Assembly (NCBI GenBank): GCA_933228895.1
Contig: OW121858.1
Location: 28,357,859 to 28,421,858, forward strand
Direction: 5' to 3'
DNA from: Platycnemis pennipes
Taxonomy: Eukaryota > Arthropoda > Insecta > Odonata > Platycnemididae
Length of the DNA: 64,000 nucleotides
Shown piece after piece: positions 44,856 to 54,394 of the stretch. The notes beneath the pieces were generated by a model, which had not been told where the DNA came from, searched no databases, and worked only from the letters and a program-made list of their open reading frames with translations. Positions within the stretch are counted from its first letter, which is position 1. Each line of letters starts with the position of its first letter. Both the position numbers and the translations under genes were made by a program.

Positions 44856-46571
44856 CCATCTTCCGTTCCATGAAAGCCTCTTCTCTACGCAATCACTCAC
44901 GTATTCTGAATTGCGCAAATGATTATAGCTATCGGTTGACTCCTCTAAATAATTATGACTAATATTACCCTTCAACAGTATCGTGTCCGAAATACATTTC
45001 GGCGGAGTCATCAGTCTTTGTAAAGAAAAATTTAGAAAATTATAAATGTATTTTATTCCACTAGAAGACAATTCTTTCCTTAACGTCTGGGACAAATTCA
45101 ACCTCTTGAAATTACATACGTTTGCTTGATTTGTCACTTTTTCTATTATTTTCACGATTTTTATTCCGAATTCTATCTACTACTCCTAGTTTCACCGCGT
45201 GCATCGACAAAATCATGCGTGCATCTAATCTCCTTGTTTAGGCCTATCTTCTGCATGAATTGTTATGATAGCCAACTTTTACCATTCCATTGGTTGTGAA
45301 GATGGAGGTAATACAAACCACAAAATTTATTTCTATTTTAAATTCATTTCAAAATTGTTATTTTTATTTAATTGTAAATTACAACTGAGTGAGCAACCGA
45401 ATATTTTATGGAAGTTAACATGATTTGAAACAGGCAACTATATTTCTTGTTAAGGATTAGATTTTTTATGGTAGGTACTTTCTTTCATCTGGCTCATGTC
45501 TGGTGTAGGACAATATATACTCCTAAAATTTTCGGAAAGGCAAAACGATTGTAGATTGTTAGACAAAGAGCGAATATAGTTGTAGCTATTTTTTTTACAA
45601 AGATATTGATATACATACATTGTGGTTGTTTGCAATGAACTAAAATCAATCACTTTCACGAGGAAAAGTTTCGAGTGAAAAATTAAAGATGGTTTTGAGA
45701 GAACACGAGCAGCGATTAATATCAATCTTAGTTATTTATCTGCTCATTTCACAATCAGAATATTGCAAAACGCCACAAAAGAACTATTTTAATGGTTGAT
45801 TACGTATTTCTTGGGACAAAATTTTTATTGCCACCTGCCATTGTGTCAGATGCAGCTGAAGGTTGTTCAGTTCAAATTTGCGCTAGGTTATTAATGTTTC
45901 ATACGCCGTATCTTTTTGAATCCCTTAACCCTTCTTAATTTCTAACATACTTTAAAGGAGAAAGGTTTTGGAAGTAAAAACCAAATTTATATTGGTAATT
46001 GCTTATGTAAATGCAGCTTCTTATGTGGGACCACGGAGGGCTAAGTAAGTAATAATATGCTGTAAGTGATAAAAATGAAAGGTTGAAGATATAGAAACTT
46101 TTTTCCCTGAGGAAGAATAGCTGTAGAGAGTATGATAAGACATTAGTAATTGTAAAATAAATTAATTAATTTAAAGACAGTTCCGAATGGGTATTAATAA
46201 GTTCCGGGAGCGCGAACGAATCGTTATTATCATTATTTCACTTCCTATGTATTCCTCTCTACAATTAGTAGTTTTCGCAAAACTTTAAAAATGAAAAAGG
46301 AGGGTTATAAAACCCCTGGCAGCGTACTTCAATAAGGTTAGAGTTCGGCCATGGAGCTGAGTCTTTCAATCATTTCTCAGAAGAACTCAGTGTGTAATCC
46401 GACACTCCTGGCCCTCCAGGCCTTTTAGCAGCGATCCACCTGCATATTACGAGAGGGGAAGGAGGAAGAAGGGAAGGCTGAAACAATGTTGCCGCTGACC
46501 AGTGGCTACGGGGAGAATGGAATGAGGGAAAGGCTCGTAGCGGCCTCAGCAGCCGAAACGATTAAGATTTT
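44856..46571. other. No gene seen
   Basis: AT-rich sequence; short open frames on both strands have no recognisable domain or splice context. It would be intron of the minus-strand ZAD gene if that gene continues leftward. Confidence 0.35.
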
Positions 46572-46935
46572 CGGCTTGCAGGGGTCCAAGGCTTTGATGA
46601 TAGCGACTTTGGAAACTAATTCTGACCTATGTGCTTAAAGGTACTTGTAGAAGAATGATGTCGCTTTTTTTTATTTTTTCCGATTTTTGAATTTCTGTCT
46701 TTGAAGCAAGTTTTAATAAGCCAAAGTTCAGCTTGATTTTCTTGCTAACCTGGAGAAATAAAATTTTTTCTTTCCAATCGTTATGTCGAATGATATCTCC
46801 TGAATAAAATAAAGCAAACCGCAAGTCTCTGTCTTCAATAGTTATCCCGTAGTTGACTGATATATAAACACGGACAGAGCGAAGAGACGCTCGCCCAAAA
46901 CAGCCCACGGCCGAGGGTATCATAACGCCTTAAGG
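46572..46935 (-). repeat. Dispersed repeat R, copy 2 (inverted)
   Basis: Reverse-orientation partner of 40098-40475, sharing ATTAAGATTTTCGGC, TTTGATGATAGCGACTTTGG, CTTGCTAACCTGGAGAAATA and GTTATCCCGTAGTTGA. The two copies flank 6 kb that contains the hAT element and the palindrome. Confidence 0.8.
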
Positions 46936-47208
46936 ATGACAAGACTATGGATGACCTAATAATATGGGACTGAGCAAGATAAATAATGTAAACAAAAGCA
47001 TACAAGAAAATGAAAGGATGACATCTCAATAACAAAATATAAACAATTATCAAATTGGGTTCAGGGCTGCATTGAGGGTTTCTGATGACTAGATGCGAAT
47101 AATGGAAGAGTAAATTCTATCAAATAAACTTTTACCGAGTGTGAGGACATGATTAACACAACTGTGAAAACTAAGTTCAAAATTGGATTACTTGATTTCA
47201 CTCCTCAC

Positions 47209-47250
47209 CTTTGAATTAATGCTGATGTCCCCTGTAATTGTCTGATTACT
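47209..47250 (-). CDS. ZAD gene, downstream half of interrupted exon 3
   Basis: On the minus strand this stretch reads on from the transposon's edge as SNQTITGDISINSK and ends in phase 0 at the donor GTGAGG. It is the second part of the exon that begins at 54394. Removing the transposon and one copy of the 2-bp duplication restores 123 bp, exactly 41 codons, in one frame. Later exons of this gene were not identified in the window. Confidence 0.8.
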
Positions 47251-48116
47251 CCCACATAGCACAAAATATCTACTAGATATCTACAGCATATCTTCAATGT
47301 CTTAGATATCTTAAATGTTTACAAGATGTCTAGAAAATATCTAAAATCTCTCAATTTAACATATTATACATTTTTAATTTATCGTATGTTATGATTCGTT
47401 GTAATCATCATTATATTCTTTTTACGATTAGTATTTGTTTCCTAAAGAAAATTCATCAATGCAATATTAAATATAGTTGCAAATGACAGGGGGGACTTCT
47501 ATTTATTTAAAAGTGAATATTCAGTATATTTCCGAAAACTGCTTCTTCACAGATATACACGGTGATATGTCTCCTGATGAATGCTAGTTTCTATTTGAAA
47601 TCCTTAAAGCAATACGCTCGGAATTGAATCTACTATTCCGCGCTCTATAATATGCGCCACCAGCCATTCTTGCAACACGCAACCATGGAATAATACGACT
47701 ATCGCCCTCGTCGCGTCGGTACGGAATCAAGTTGCAGCTGTGAGCGCTGAAAAGTTTAATACCAAAGATAAAAGAAATGTTCCATCCATTGAACGCAAAG
47801 AACATTGATGTGCGGAAGATATTTTTTGAATCGTAAGAAACCGATTTTTTTAGTATTTCGCTTTTAGTTGGCAGGTCTCAAACTCCAAATTTTCTTCAGT
47901 ATGTCTTATCCCGGGCTTTTTCTTTGGTTTCCTTGCATCCTTCTGTCCTCACACCGTCTGTCATTTTCAGTCTTCTTCTTCCACTTCTCTTTTCTCCCTC
48001 GACTGGTGTATTTAAAATTTCTTTCCCTAATTGAAGTGTGCCCGAACCAGGTTCTCTAATTGTTCTGTATTAAGACCGATTTTTAACTTACAAATAAATT
48101 TCCCGCCCCAATCGAT

Positions 48117-48606
48117 ATGTTTCGATTCTGTCGTACATTGTCGATACTTTTACCTCTATCGACAATCGATCTTGCCTGCGATTGTTGTCCAACTTTCAAA
48201 TCTTCATTGACTGTGTGGTGTTGTTGCGTTGTGTGCTTGAATTTGACGGTGTTTTCTCCATCTGCCTGTTTGGATCAAGATTTTTGGACGTCTCCTTCGC
48301 ACGTTTATTACATTATTTTCGACCCGCGCCTGCTTGAATTACTGTTCTCTACCTTGACCACCCACGCCTGCTTGGACCACGTTTTTGTTTACATTTATTT
48401 ACCTGACTGCCAGTTATTATTGACCCTCGCCTGCCTGGATCACGATTTTATTTTCATTTTTATACCTGGCTTCCGTTTATTATCGACCCTCGCTCACCTG
48501 GACTTTCTCACGCCTGAAACTATTCGGGACTGCTCTCGGGTTTGCAAATACCGAGCAAACTTCGTCCGCAGTGGTTCAGCTGGTTTTCATTCGCCGAGGC
48601 GCTTTG
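48117..48606 (+). other. 5' leader of the transposase gene with degenerate tandem units
   Basis: A 165-codon frame runs through here, but it consists of diverged units of roughly 75-110 bp (GCCTGCTTGGACCACG-like; ACLDHxF in translation). It stops soon after the donor at 48607, so I read it as untranslated leader or an upstream ORF. The donor TTTG|GTAAGTAG is strong. Confidence 0.4.
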
Positions 48607-48811
48607 GTAAGTAGAATTGCAATATGTGATAACGATTCTCATTACACCGTAGTAAAACACGTGCATTTCCTCAGAAAATGCTCTACACCTCGAATCCTGG
48701 GATAATAGAAGTAAAATTAATGTTGCTTCTATTATCTCTGGATTCGAGGTGTTCTTTGTTCCCTGGCAGTATTTGTATGTAAGAAATTCACTTTTTTTAA
48801 TTATCTTGCAG

Positions 48812-48890
48812 GGTTTGAGTGGTGAAGCGTTCAAACAAGCTATCGGCAAATTCTCCTGCGTTTGGTTCTTCCTGAAGCCTAATATTCAAG
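48812..48890 (+). other. Untranslated exon of the transposase gene
   Basis: A 79-bp segment between TTATCTTGCAG and GTGAGTTATT with no long frame. It joins to the acceptor at 49042, two bases before the transposase ATG. Confidence 0.5.
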
Positions 48891-49044
48891 GTGAGTTATT
48901 ATTGCATTAATTGCATTGGGCTAGTCGCGGACTTAGTATTATATTAATTTAACTGGGTATTATTAAATAGTAATCGAACTACAACACTTTAATCAGTTCA
49001 GTAGCTTAATCAAGTGTGATTGGTGGACTTTCTGAATTTCAGTC

Positions 49045-51115
49045 ATGCTGAAAAGGAAAAGATTGGATAGAATCAGTGAGAGGCATTTGCGTAGGTTAAT
49101 TTCCCTGGAAGCGAATGCATGTTCCGTAACTGAGCCGACGGAAATACCTCATGATGGAACTGGCCGGATCTCTCCGATTAGTTGTTGTGACACAGATAAC
49201 CTCGACGAAGAGACCGGGTCTACTAGTAATATCGCTTCTGAAAGTGAAACTGATATATTACTTTCTAGTGCTTCTTGTGGCGGAAATTATAGTGGTACTG
49301 TCGATGCTTGTGATGAAGGAAAGAGCTCCAGTGCTGATGACTTAAGAACTAGCTTAGCGACATGGGCAATTGAGTGTGGTATTAGCCACACTCAATTGCC
49401 CATGGCTCCACTGTAGTAAATTACTAAAAATATTGAACAAACATGAGTGTTTCTCTCAATTGCCTGGTGATAGCCGTACGCTACTTCGTACACCCAGATC
49501 TACCGCCATTGTTTCTGTCCCACCGGGACACTATGCACATTTTGGACTCCTCAAAGGGCTAATTCATATGTTTGAATTGTATGGGCCACAACAGTTAGAC
49601 TCTCAGATTGATCTTAGTGTGAATATTGATGGACTTCCACATACTAAATCGTCAGGCTGTTCGTTGTGGGTTATACTTGGGTCCTTGGTTAATCGTGATG
49701 AAGTTTTTGCAATTGGTGCATATTATGGGCATGGTAAGCCTCTTGGCGTTAGTGAATTTTTGCGCCCATTTGTAGATGAATTCGTGGACTTGCATGAAAG
49801 GGGTATTATGTATAATGGTAGAAAATTCTCCCTTAGAATGAAGGCTCTGATATGTGATGCTCCTGCTAAAGCATATGTGTTTAATGTCAAAGGGCATGCT
49901 GGTTATTCTAGTTGTTCTAAGTGCAAGGCTGTAGGGATGTGTTTGAATGGCAGGGTATGTTTCCCTGATGAAAAAGTAATTGCTGGCAAAAGGACAGATG
50001 AAGAATTCAGAAGACAATATGATGAAGAGTACCATCTGCCTGGGAACACCTTATTGACTTCCCTTCCCAACTTTGATATGGTTCGTTATGTTCCATTGGA
50101 TTACATGCATTTAATCTCCTTAGGTGTCATGAAAAAACTATTGATGTTTTGGTTGTCAGGAGACTTGAAATTCCGTGTGCCCTCCAGAAAAATTGAGGAG
50201 ATGTCTCGAAGATTGGAAAGTTTTAAGAGATACACTCCTAGCGAGTTTTCAAGGCAACCAAGATCACTAAGATATGTGAAATTATGGAAGGCTACTGAGT
50301 TCAGGCAATTTTTGTTGTATACTGGATATGTTGTCCTGTTTAATCTTGCAGATTCTAGAGTTATAAAAAATTTTCTAAGTCTTCAAACTGCTATCAGAAT
50401 TTTGTGCACCAGTCATGTTGAACCTTCACTGTTACAATACTCTAACTCCCTTTTAGAATATTTCGTGAAAACGTTCAAACTAATATATGGGACTCAATAT
50501 ATGTCACAAAATATTCATGGAACTTTACACCTTGTTGACGATGTGCAAACATATGGAAATCTTGAAAGTTTCAGCGCTTTTAAATTTGAGAACTTTTTGC
50601 AAATCTTAAAAAAGAGTATCAGAAAAAGTGATAAACCACTACAACAGTTAAGTAGAAGGTATGCTGAAAGTGGTGGATTCCAGTATAAAGGTTGCATTAG
50701 GTCAGTTGAAACCAATGTGATACAGAGCTCTGAGCATTCCAATGGGCCCATTATTGATCCTGCAGTTGGTAGGCAGTTTACAAAAGCACTTATTAATGGA
50801 GTTTATTCATTGGATGTGCTAAAAAAGGGAGATAAAATATTTGGCTTAAAAGGTGGTGAAATTATTAAGGTGGAGAATATAGCCTATGGTGCTGACCAAG
50901 TCCCATATGCGATTGGAAAAGAGTTTTTGGAAAAGTGTGATGCATTTTCAAACCCATGCCCTTCGAGCACTTCAGGAGTGTATTTTGTGAAAAAACTTTC
51001 TGGCATGAAAGCATGGCCCCTATGCAGAATATCATCGAAATTTTACTGCCTCCCACATGAACTCATGGGATATTCTGGACATATTGTTTTTTCTCTACTA
51101 CATAAAGCACCATAG
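49045..51115 (+). pseudogene. TNP2/CACTA-like transposase, one frameshift
   Basis: The ATG lies two bases after an acceptor (TTTCAG). The first frame (49045-49416) gives a basic N-terminus (MLKRKRLDRISERHLRRL), an acidic spacer and LRTSLATWAIECGISHT. A +1 frame then carries the rest: LPGDSRTLLRTPRS, VNIDGLPHTKSSG, ICDAPAKAYVFNVKGH, a CSKC zinc-binding-like pair, and RTDEEFRRQYDEEYHLPG. The core continues with PLDYMHLISLGVMKKLL, KATEFRQFLLYTG, NIHGTLHLVDDVQTYG and SAFKFENFLQILKKS. It ends at TAG 51115 with AATAAA about 165 bp on. NIDG and CDAP are plausible catalytic aspartates by analogy only. The single lesion is a 19-bp palindrome at 49361-49404 that replaces the ALSKLL region and shifts the frame. 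Total length would be about 690 residues. Confidence 0.85.
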
Positions 51116-51410
51116 TTGTATTTTCCTGTGGTGCTTCTGTTGCACACTTATTAGTCACACCATACAGGAGAATGTTTTAAAATAGTGTATTAAATAGTGT
51201 AAAATGATCTGTGGATTTATTTGTTGATTTTTGTATTGTGATGTATAATGTTGTACATAAAAAATGAAGAAATGATAAAATAAAAATGAGAATTGTTTGT
51301 GTAAAAAGTAATTAAGATCCTCATTCACAAGTTATAGTAAAGATCAGGTTGTTTTAAGTGAAATGTAATTTATTGAACTTAAACTTAGTTCATTCATTTC
51401 ATGCAGTGAG

Positions 51411-51633
51411 ATGTTTCTTGTTGGCGAGTTCATTGACACTCAAGAGACTGAGGTTGTGCCATTGAAATGGCTTGCTGGTACCAGCTCTGATGGTAGGCCA
51501 TTAAAAGATTCCCGTAATTGTTGGTGGCCTCCTTACAAGTCCCGAGAGAGAGTGAATCGAAGCATTGCTAATAGAGAGAATGTGGACGAGGAGACATGGA
51601 CACAATTTCGATTTAGAGTTTTAGGAAAATATG
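51411..51633 (+). CDS. DUF4806-type protein of the transposon, exon 1
   Basis: Starts MFLVGEFIDTQETEVVPLKW and continues to SRNCWWPPYKSRERVNRSI, the conserved opening of insect DUF4806 proteins (VV-x-x-KWL ... WWPP). Ends in phase 1 at GTAGGT. The ATG is 3-4 bases after an acceptor-like TTCATGCAG, so an untranslated leader exon may precede it. Confidence 0.75.
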
Positions 51634-51881
51634 GTAGGTATATATTTACTGTCATTGTGTAATATGTATAAGAAGTTTAATTTAGCCACTGAAATTATTT
51701 ACTAACTCATATTTAAATATAGTAGACTGCATCATTTTTACCTTCTATTTCCTGTTCAAGATAACTATTTTTTTAGGTTAAATATTAGTATGACGTTTGT
51801 GTTTAGTTATACTTATTATTTAATTAGGCTTGTTCTTTGGGTGTCAACTACCAATAGCCATGTTCTTTGACAATATTACAG

Positions 51882-52139
51882 ATTCATTTGAAAAGGCCAA
51901 AAGGAAGTTGTCCACTGCTTTGGAGACATCCAATTTGGAGTCAGATGAGGAAGCCCCCGTACGAAAGAGGAGGAAGCCAGAGAGGTTTTACTCTTCCTCC
52001 TCTGATGAGGAATACGTTAGGGAAGATGATATGCCTTCTCCTCCAATGGCACCAGCATTGGAGAAGTTGGTAAAAGAGAATCCAGTGGAGGTCATTCTAA
52101 ATGGCAAAGATTCTGGAACAAAACCATGTTCTGAGACTG
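51882..52139 (+). CDS. DUF4806-type protein, exon 2
   Basis: Between AATATTACAG and GTATGG. Encodes SFEKAKRKLSTALETSNLES, a nuclear-signal-like VRKRRKPERF and an acidic serine run. The exon is the disordered middle of the protein; phases 1/1 match exons 1 and 3. Confidence 0.75.
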
Positions 52140-52311
52140 GTATGGATTGTTATTATTTTGCATTTCAGTGACATAGTATTAGTCTTAACAAGTCATTCCT
52201 TTCCTCATTACGAATACAACATCTTGCTGTCAGAGATTTCAACTGGCACATAAGTTAAATTTACTGTATAAACTATTATATTTTAATGAAAAATAATTAT
52301 TATTTTCCCAG

Positions 52312-52553
52312 ATTTCAAGGCATTTTGTCATGAAGTTAGAAGAGGATTTGCTGAAATGAAATTTAAAATGAACCTCATTCTGGAGCAGCAGAGAGAATTA
52401 AATTTTAAATTGAGTGTAAAAGAGGGCACGAGTGTTTCTGGGGAAGACGAGAGGGAAATTGAAGAAAGCATCTTCAATAAGTTCCCCTTGGATGGAAGTG
52501 GTGTTACTACGTTAGAGGTGGAAATGGAGAAGAGGAGTTCAAGAGAATCTCTG
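52312..52553 (+). CDS. DUF4806-type protein, exon 3
   Basis: Between TATTTTCCCAG and GTAAGG. Encodes FKAFCHEVRRGFAEMKFKMN and a helical segment, then FNKFPLDGSGVTTLEVEMEK, the start of the DUF4806 domain (FPL...L..le). Ends in phase 0. Confidence 0.75.
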
Positions 52554-53067
52554 GTAAGGAATAATTAATTTGCACGATACTATGTAATGATAACAGGATA
52601 TAGGGTATGAACTGTTCCCTCACCTAGCTTAAACTGACTACCTGTGTTGCCTGGGAATGGGAAATTTCTCAAGGCTTTTAGGTTCAATATAATTAAAGAT
52701 TAAACTATTGAATCAAGATGGTTTCAATGTTAAGGAGTTATTTGAACTGTAGACTATTGAATTTTTGCACAATTAGTCTGTGGTGTAGCTGATACAGAAA
52801 AATGAGCTTGTGCTAATGGCCTTAATGAACAAGGAGCACTACGGAAATGGTGCTGCTGAATCAGGGTTCACAAATGGGCGCAAATATATATATTAAGGCA
52901 CCTAAAACTCTCGAATACCGAGAGGCCTAATTCCAACATTAAAAAATCAGTCATAGTTGTAATTTATTGTGATCTGTTACGTAAGTGATAGGTTTTTTAA
53001 TTGCATTGTACTACTTCTTTCTTTTTTCATCACTTTTATACTATACTCTTTATACCAATTGTTTTAG

Positions 53068-53250
53068 CAAAAAAGATTACAAAGGATTGGAGGAAGTGGT
53101 GTTAAAGGAACAACTTTAACTCTTCTAAGGAGGATATTCCAGGATGAAGCTGCAGATGAATATTCTTGGGTGGGAGGGAAGAAGAAAAAAGTATTTTCCT
53201 CCTTAAGAATATGCTCAATAATTCTGGATATGTATTTAGATTTTCTTTGA
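53068..53250 (+). CDS. DUF4806-type protein, exon 4, donor lost
   Basis: Starts after TTGTTTTAG with QKRLQRIGGSGVKGTTLTLL, then RRIFQDEAADEYSWVGGKKK and VFSSLRICSIIL. This is the DUF4806 core (iGG...L...F.d.....ysW.G...K..f). In phase it should end at 53227 to join exon 5, but the following bases are ATATGT instead of GTATGT. Without a donor, translation runs on as DMYLDFL to a TGA at 53248-53250. Confidence 0.7.
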   Translation, partial: QKRLQRIGGSGVKGTTLTLLRRIFQDEAADEYSWVGGKKKKVFSSLRICSIILDMYLDFL

Positions 53251-53469
53251 ATTTTGATTCCATTTGTTGGAAGAGAAATTTAAATAAAATATTTTAAATT
53301 TCTTTCCTCTGATATTAAAATTTAAATTTTATTATACGCTTCCAGTATATTTTCAGGAAATATTGATCTGAAATAAAAAAATTCTGTTGTGCTCTAGGGA
53401 TTTATTTTAAATGTTCTTTAATATTAGCAGTGCTGTTATAATTACAACATTTGTGATAGGTTTGCGGGA

Positions 53470-53935
53470 TTTCTACCGCGTGCATCCATTGTGTAGACAA
53501 CAGTATTGCCCAACATGCAGTGGTCTTCTTCAGGTCCTAAGTGTGTTATACAGATTTTGACCGTCTATTTATACACTGCCTTTTCATCTTTGATACGTTC
53601 TGATTGGTCTATATAGTGTTGTCTTTGGCTGATTTTTGGAAGAAGCGCTTCCAAGTGTTTGAGAGCGTGTAACTTTCTTCTCTATTGAAGTTTTGTTTTT
53701 TCTTTGTTGTCTCAATGGCCTCCCGAATTAGTCTCGGGAAGTATCTTTTCTCATTCTTGATAATTCTTGCCCCGTCGATGTTGATGTTATGGGACGGGCC
53801 TTCCCAGAAGTGTTCTGCGATGGCTGATAGGCTGAGTTGTCTGTTTTTAGTGGCTCTTTTTGTTTTGCATGAAAATGGTTATTTGATGTTCTTAATCACT
53901 CTAAATTTCATATCATTGTATTTCATAACGTAAGT
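53470..53935 (-). mobile_element. Penelope-like element 3' fragment
   Basis: The minus strand reads LSAIAEHFWEGPSHNINIDG then ARIIKNEKRYFPRLIREAIE, NFNREESYTLSNTWKRFF. This is the C-terminal GIY-YIG-type region of Penelope-like retroelements. A short 3' tail follows (CTGAAGAAGACCACTGCATG). No reverse transcriptase part is present. It is nested in the last intron of the DUF4806 gene. Confidence 0.7.
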
Positions 53936-53967
53936 GTTATAATGATGGATTAATCTTTATTTTCTAG

Positions 53968-54065
53968 ATGTTGTACAAAAACATAATCCAGAAGCAACAG
54001 AAGATGGTGTAGCATCTGTCATCAAAGTGTGGCTGAGAAATGCAAAAACAAGAATGGCCAAATAA
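53968..54065 (+). CDS. DUF4806-type protein, exon 5 (orphaned)
   Basis: After TTTTCTAG, encodes VVQKHNPEATEDGVASVIKV WLRNAKTRMAK and TAA. The WL-x-x-A-x-x-R end is the usual C-terminus of DUF4806 proteins. Its entry phase fits exon 4 ending at 53227, but with the exon 4 donor mutated it is probably skipped or unreachable. Confidence 0.65.
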
Positions 54066-54311
54066 ATGGTGATATATGAAAACTAGTTGTTATTTCATTT
54101 ATTATGTCCTAAAATACCCAATGTAGATATTCAGTAATGTCTAGAAGATATCTAGTGAAGACATCTAGTAGAGATCGAAAAAGCGGACATTCAGATATCT
54201 ACAAAATGTCTACAATATGTCTACGTGTTATTGTAAGACATTTTCTAGATATTAGTAGAAGACATTGAAGATATTTTGAAGACATTTTGTAAATATTTTG
54301 TGCTATGTGGG

Positions 54312-54394
54312 CTGTGGTCATTATCAATATTCTTGTTTGTATCATGGCCCAGAGTATCTTCAACAGAGTTATCCTCTTCAAACTTTATTGGAAC
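54312..54394 (-). CDS. ZAD gene, upstream half of interrupted exon 3
   Basis: On the minus strand, after the acceptor TATTCCTTCCAG, it encodes VPIKFEEDNSVEDTLGHDTN then KNIDNDH and stops at the transposon edge in mid-codon. The frame resumes beyond the transposon at 47250. Entry phase 0 agrees with the ZAD exon donor at 56130. The acidic VxIKxEED opening matches the + strand zinc-finger gene exon at 2038. Confidence 0.8.

Larger units (their letters stand above)
47251..54311 (+). mobile_element. 7.06-kb DNA transposon (TNP2/CACTA-like, with DUF4806 gene)
   Basis: Terminal inverted repeats CCCACATAGCACAAAATATC and (right end read inward) CCCACATAGCACAAAATATT are followed by arrays of ATATCTAC/TGTCTAGA-type subterminal motifs over 100-200 bp. 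The flanking CT/CT is a 2-bp target duplication. It carries two + strand genes: a one-exon transposase (49045-51115) and a five-exon DUF4806-type protein (51411-54065). A Penelope-like fragment is nested in the last intron. It sits inside an exon of the minus-strand ZAD gene. The superfamily assignment rests on the D-x-MH / GVMKKLL region, which recalls TNP2-like transposases. I cannot exclude a separate superfamily. Confidence 0.9.

Noticed and set aside
47584..47805. 73-codon minus frame near the left end of the 7-kb transposon
   Set aside because: No domain, no splice context, and lies in the non-coding left region of the element.
48117..48614. 165-codon Cys-rich frame as a separate transposon gene
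   Set aside because: It follows degenerate tandem units and terminates just after a strong donor; leader sequence fits better.
53227..53967. U12-type AT-AC intron in the DUF4806 gene
   Set aside because: The start ATATGTATTT lacks the ATATCC consensus and the intron ends in AG; a mutated GT donor is simpler.
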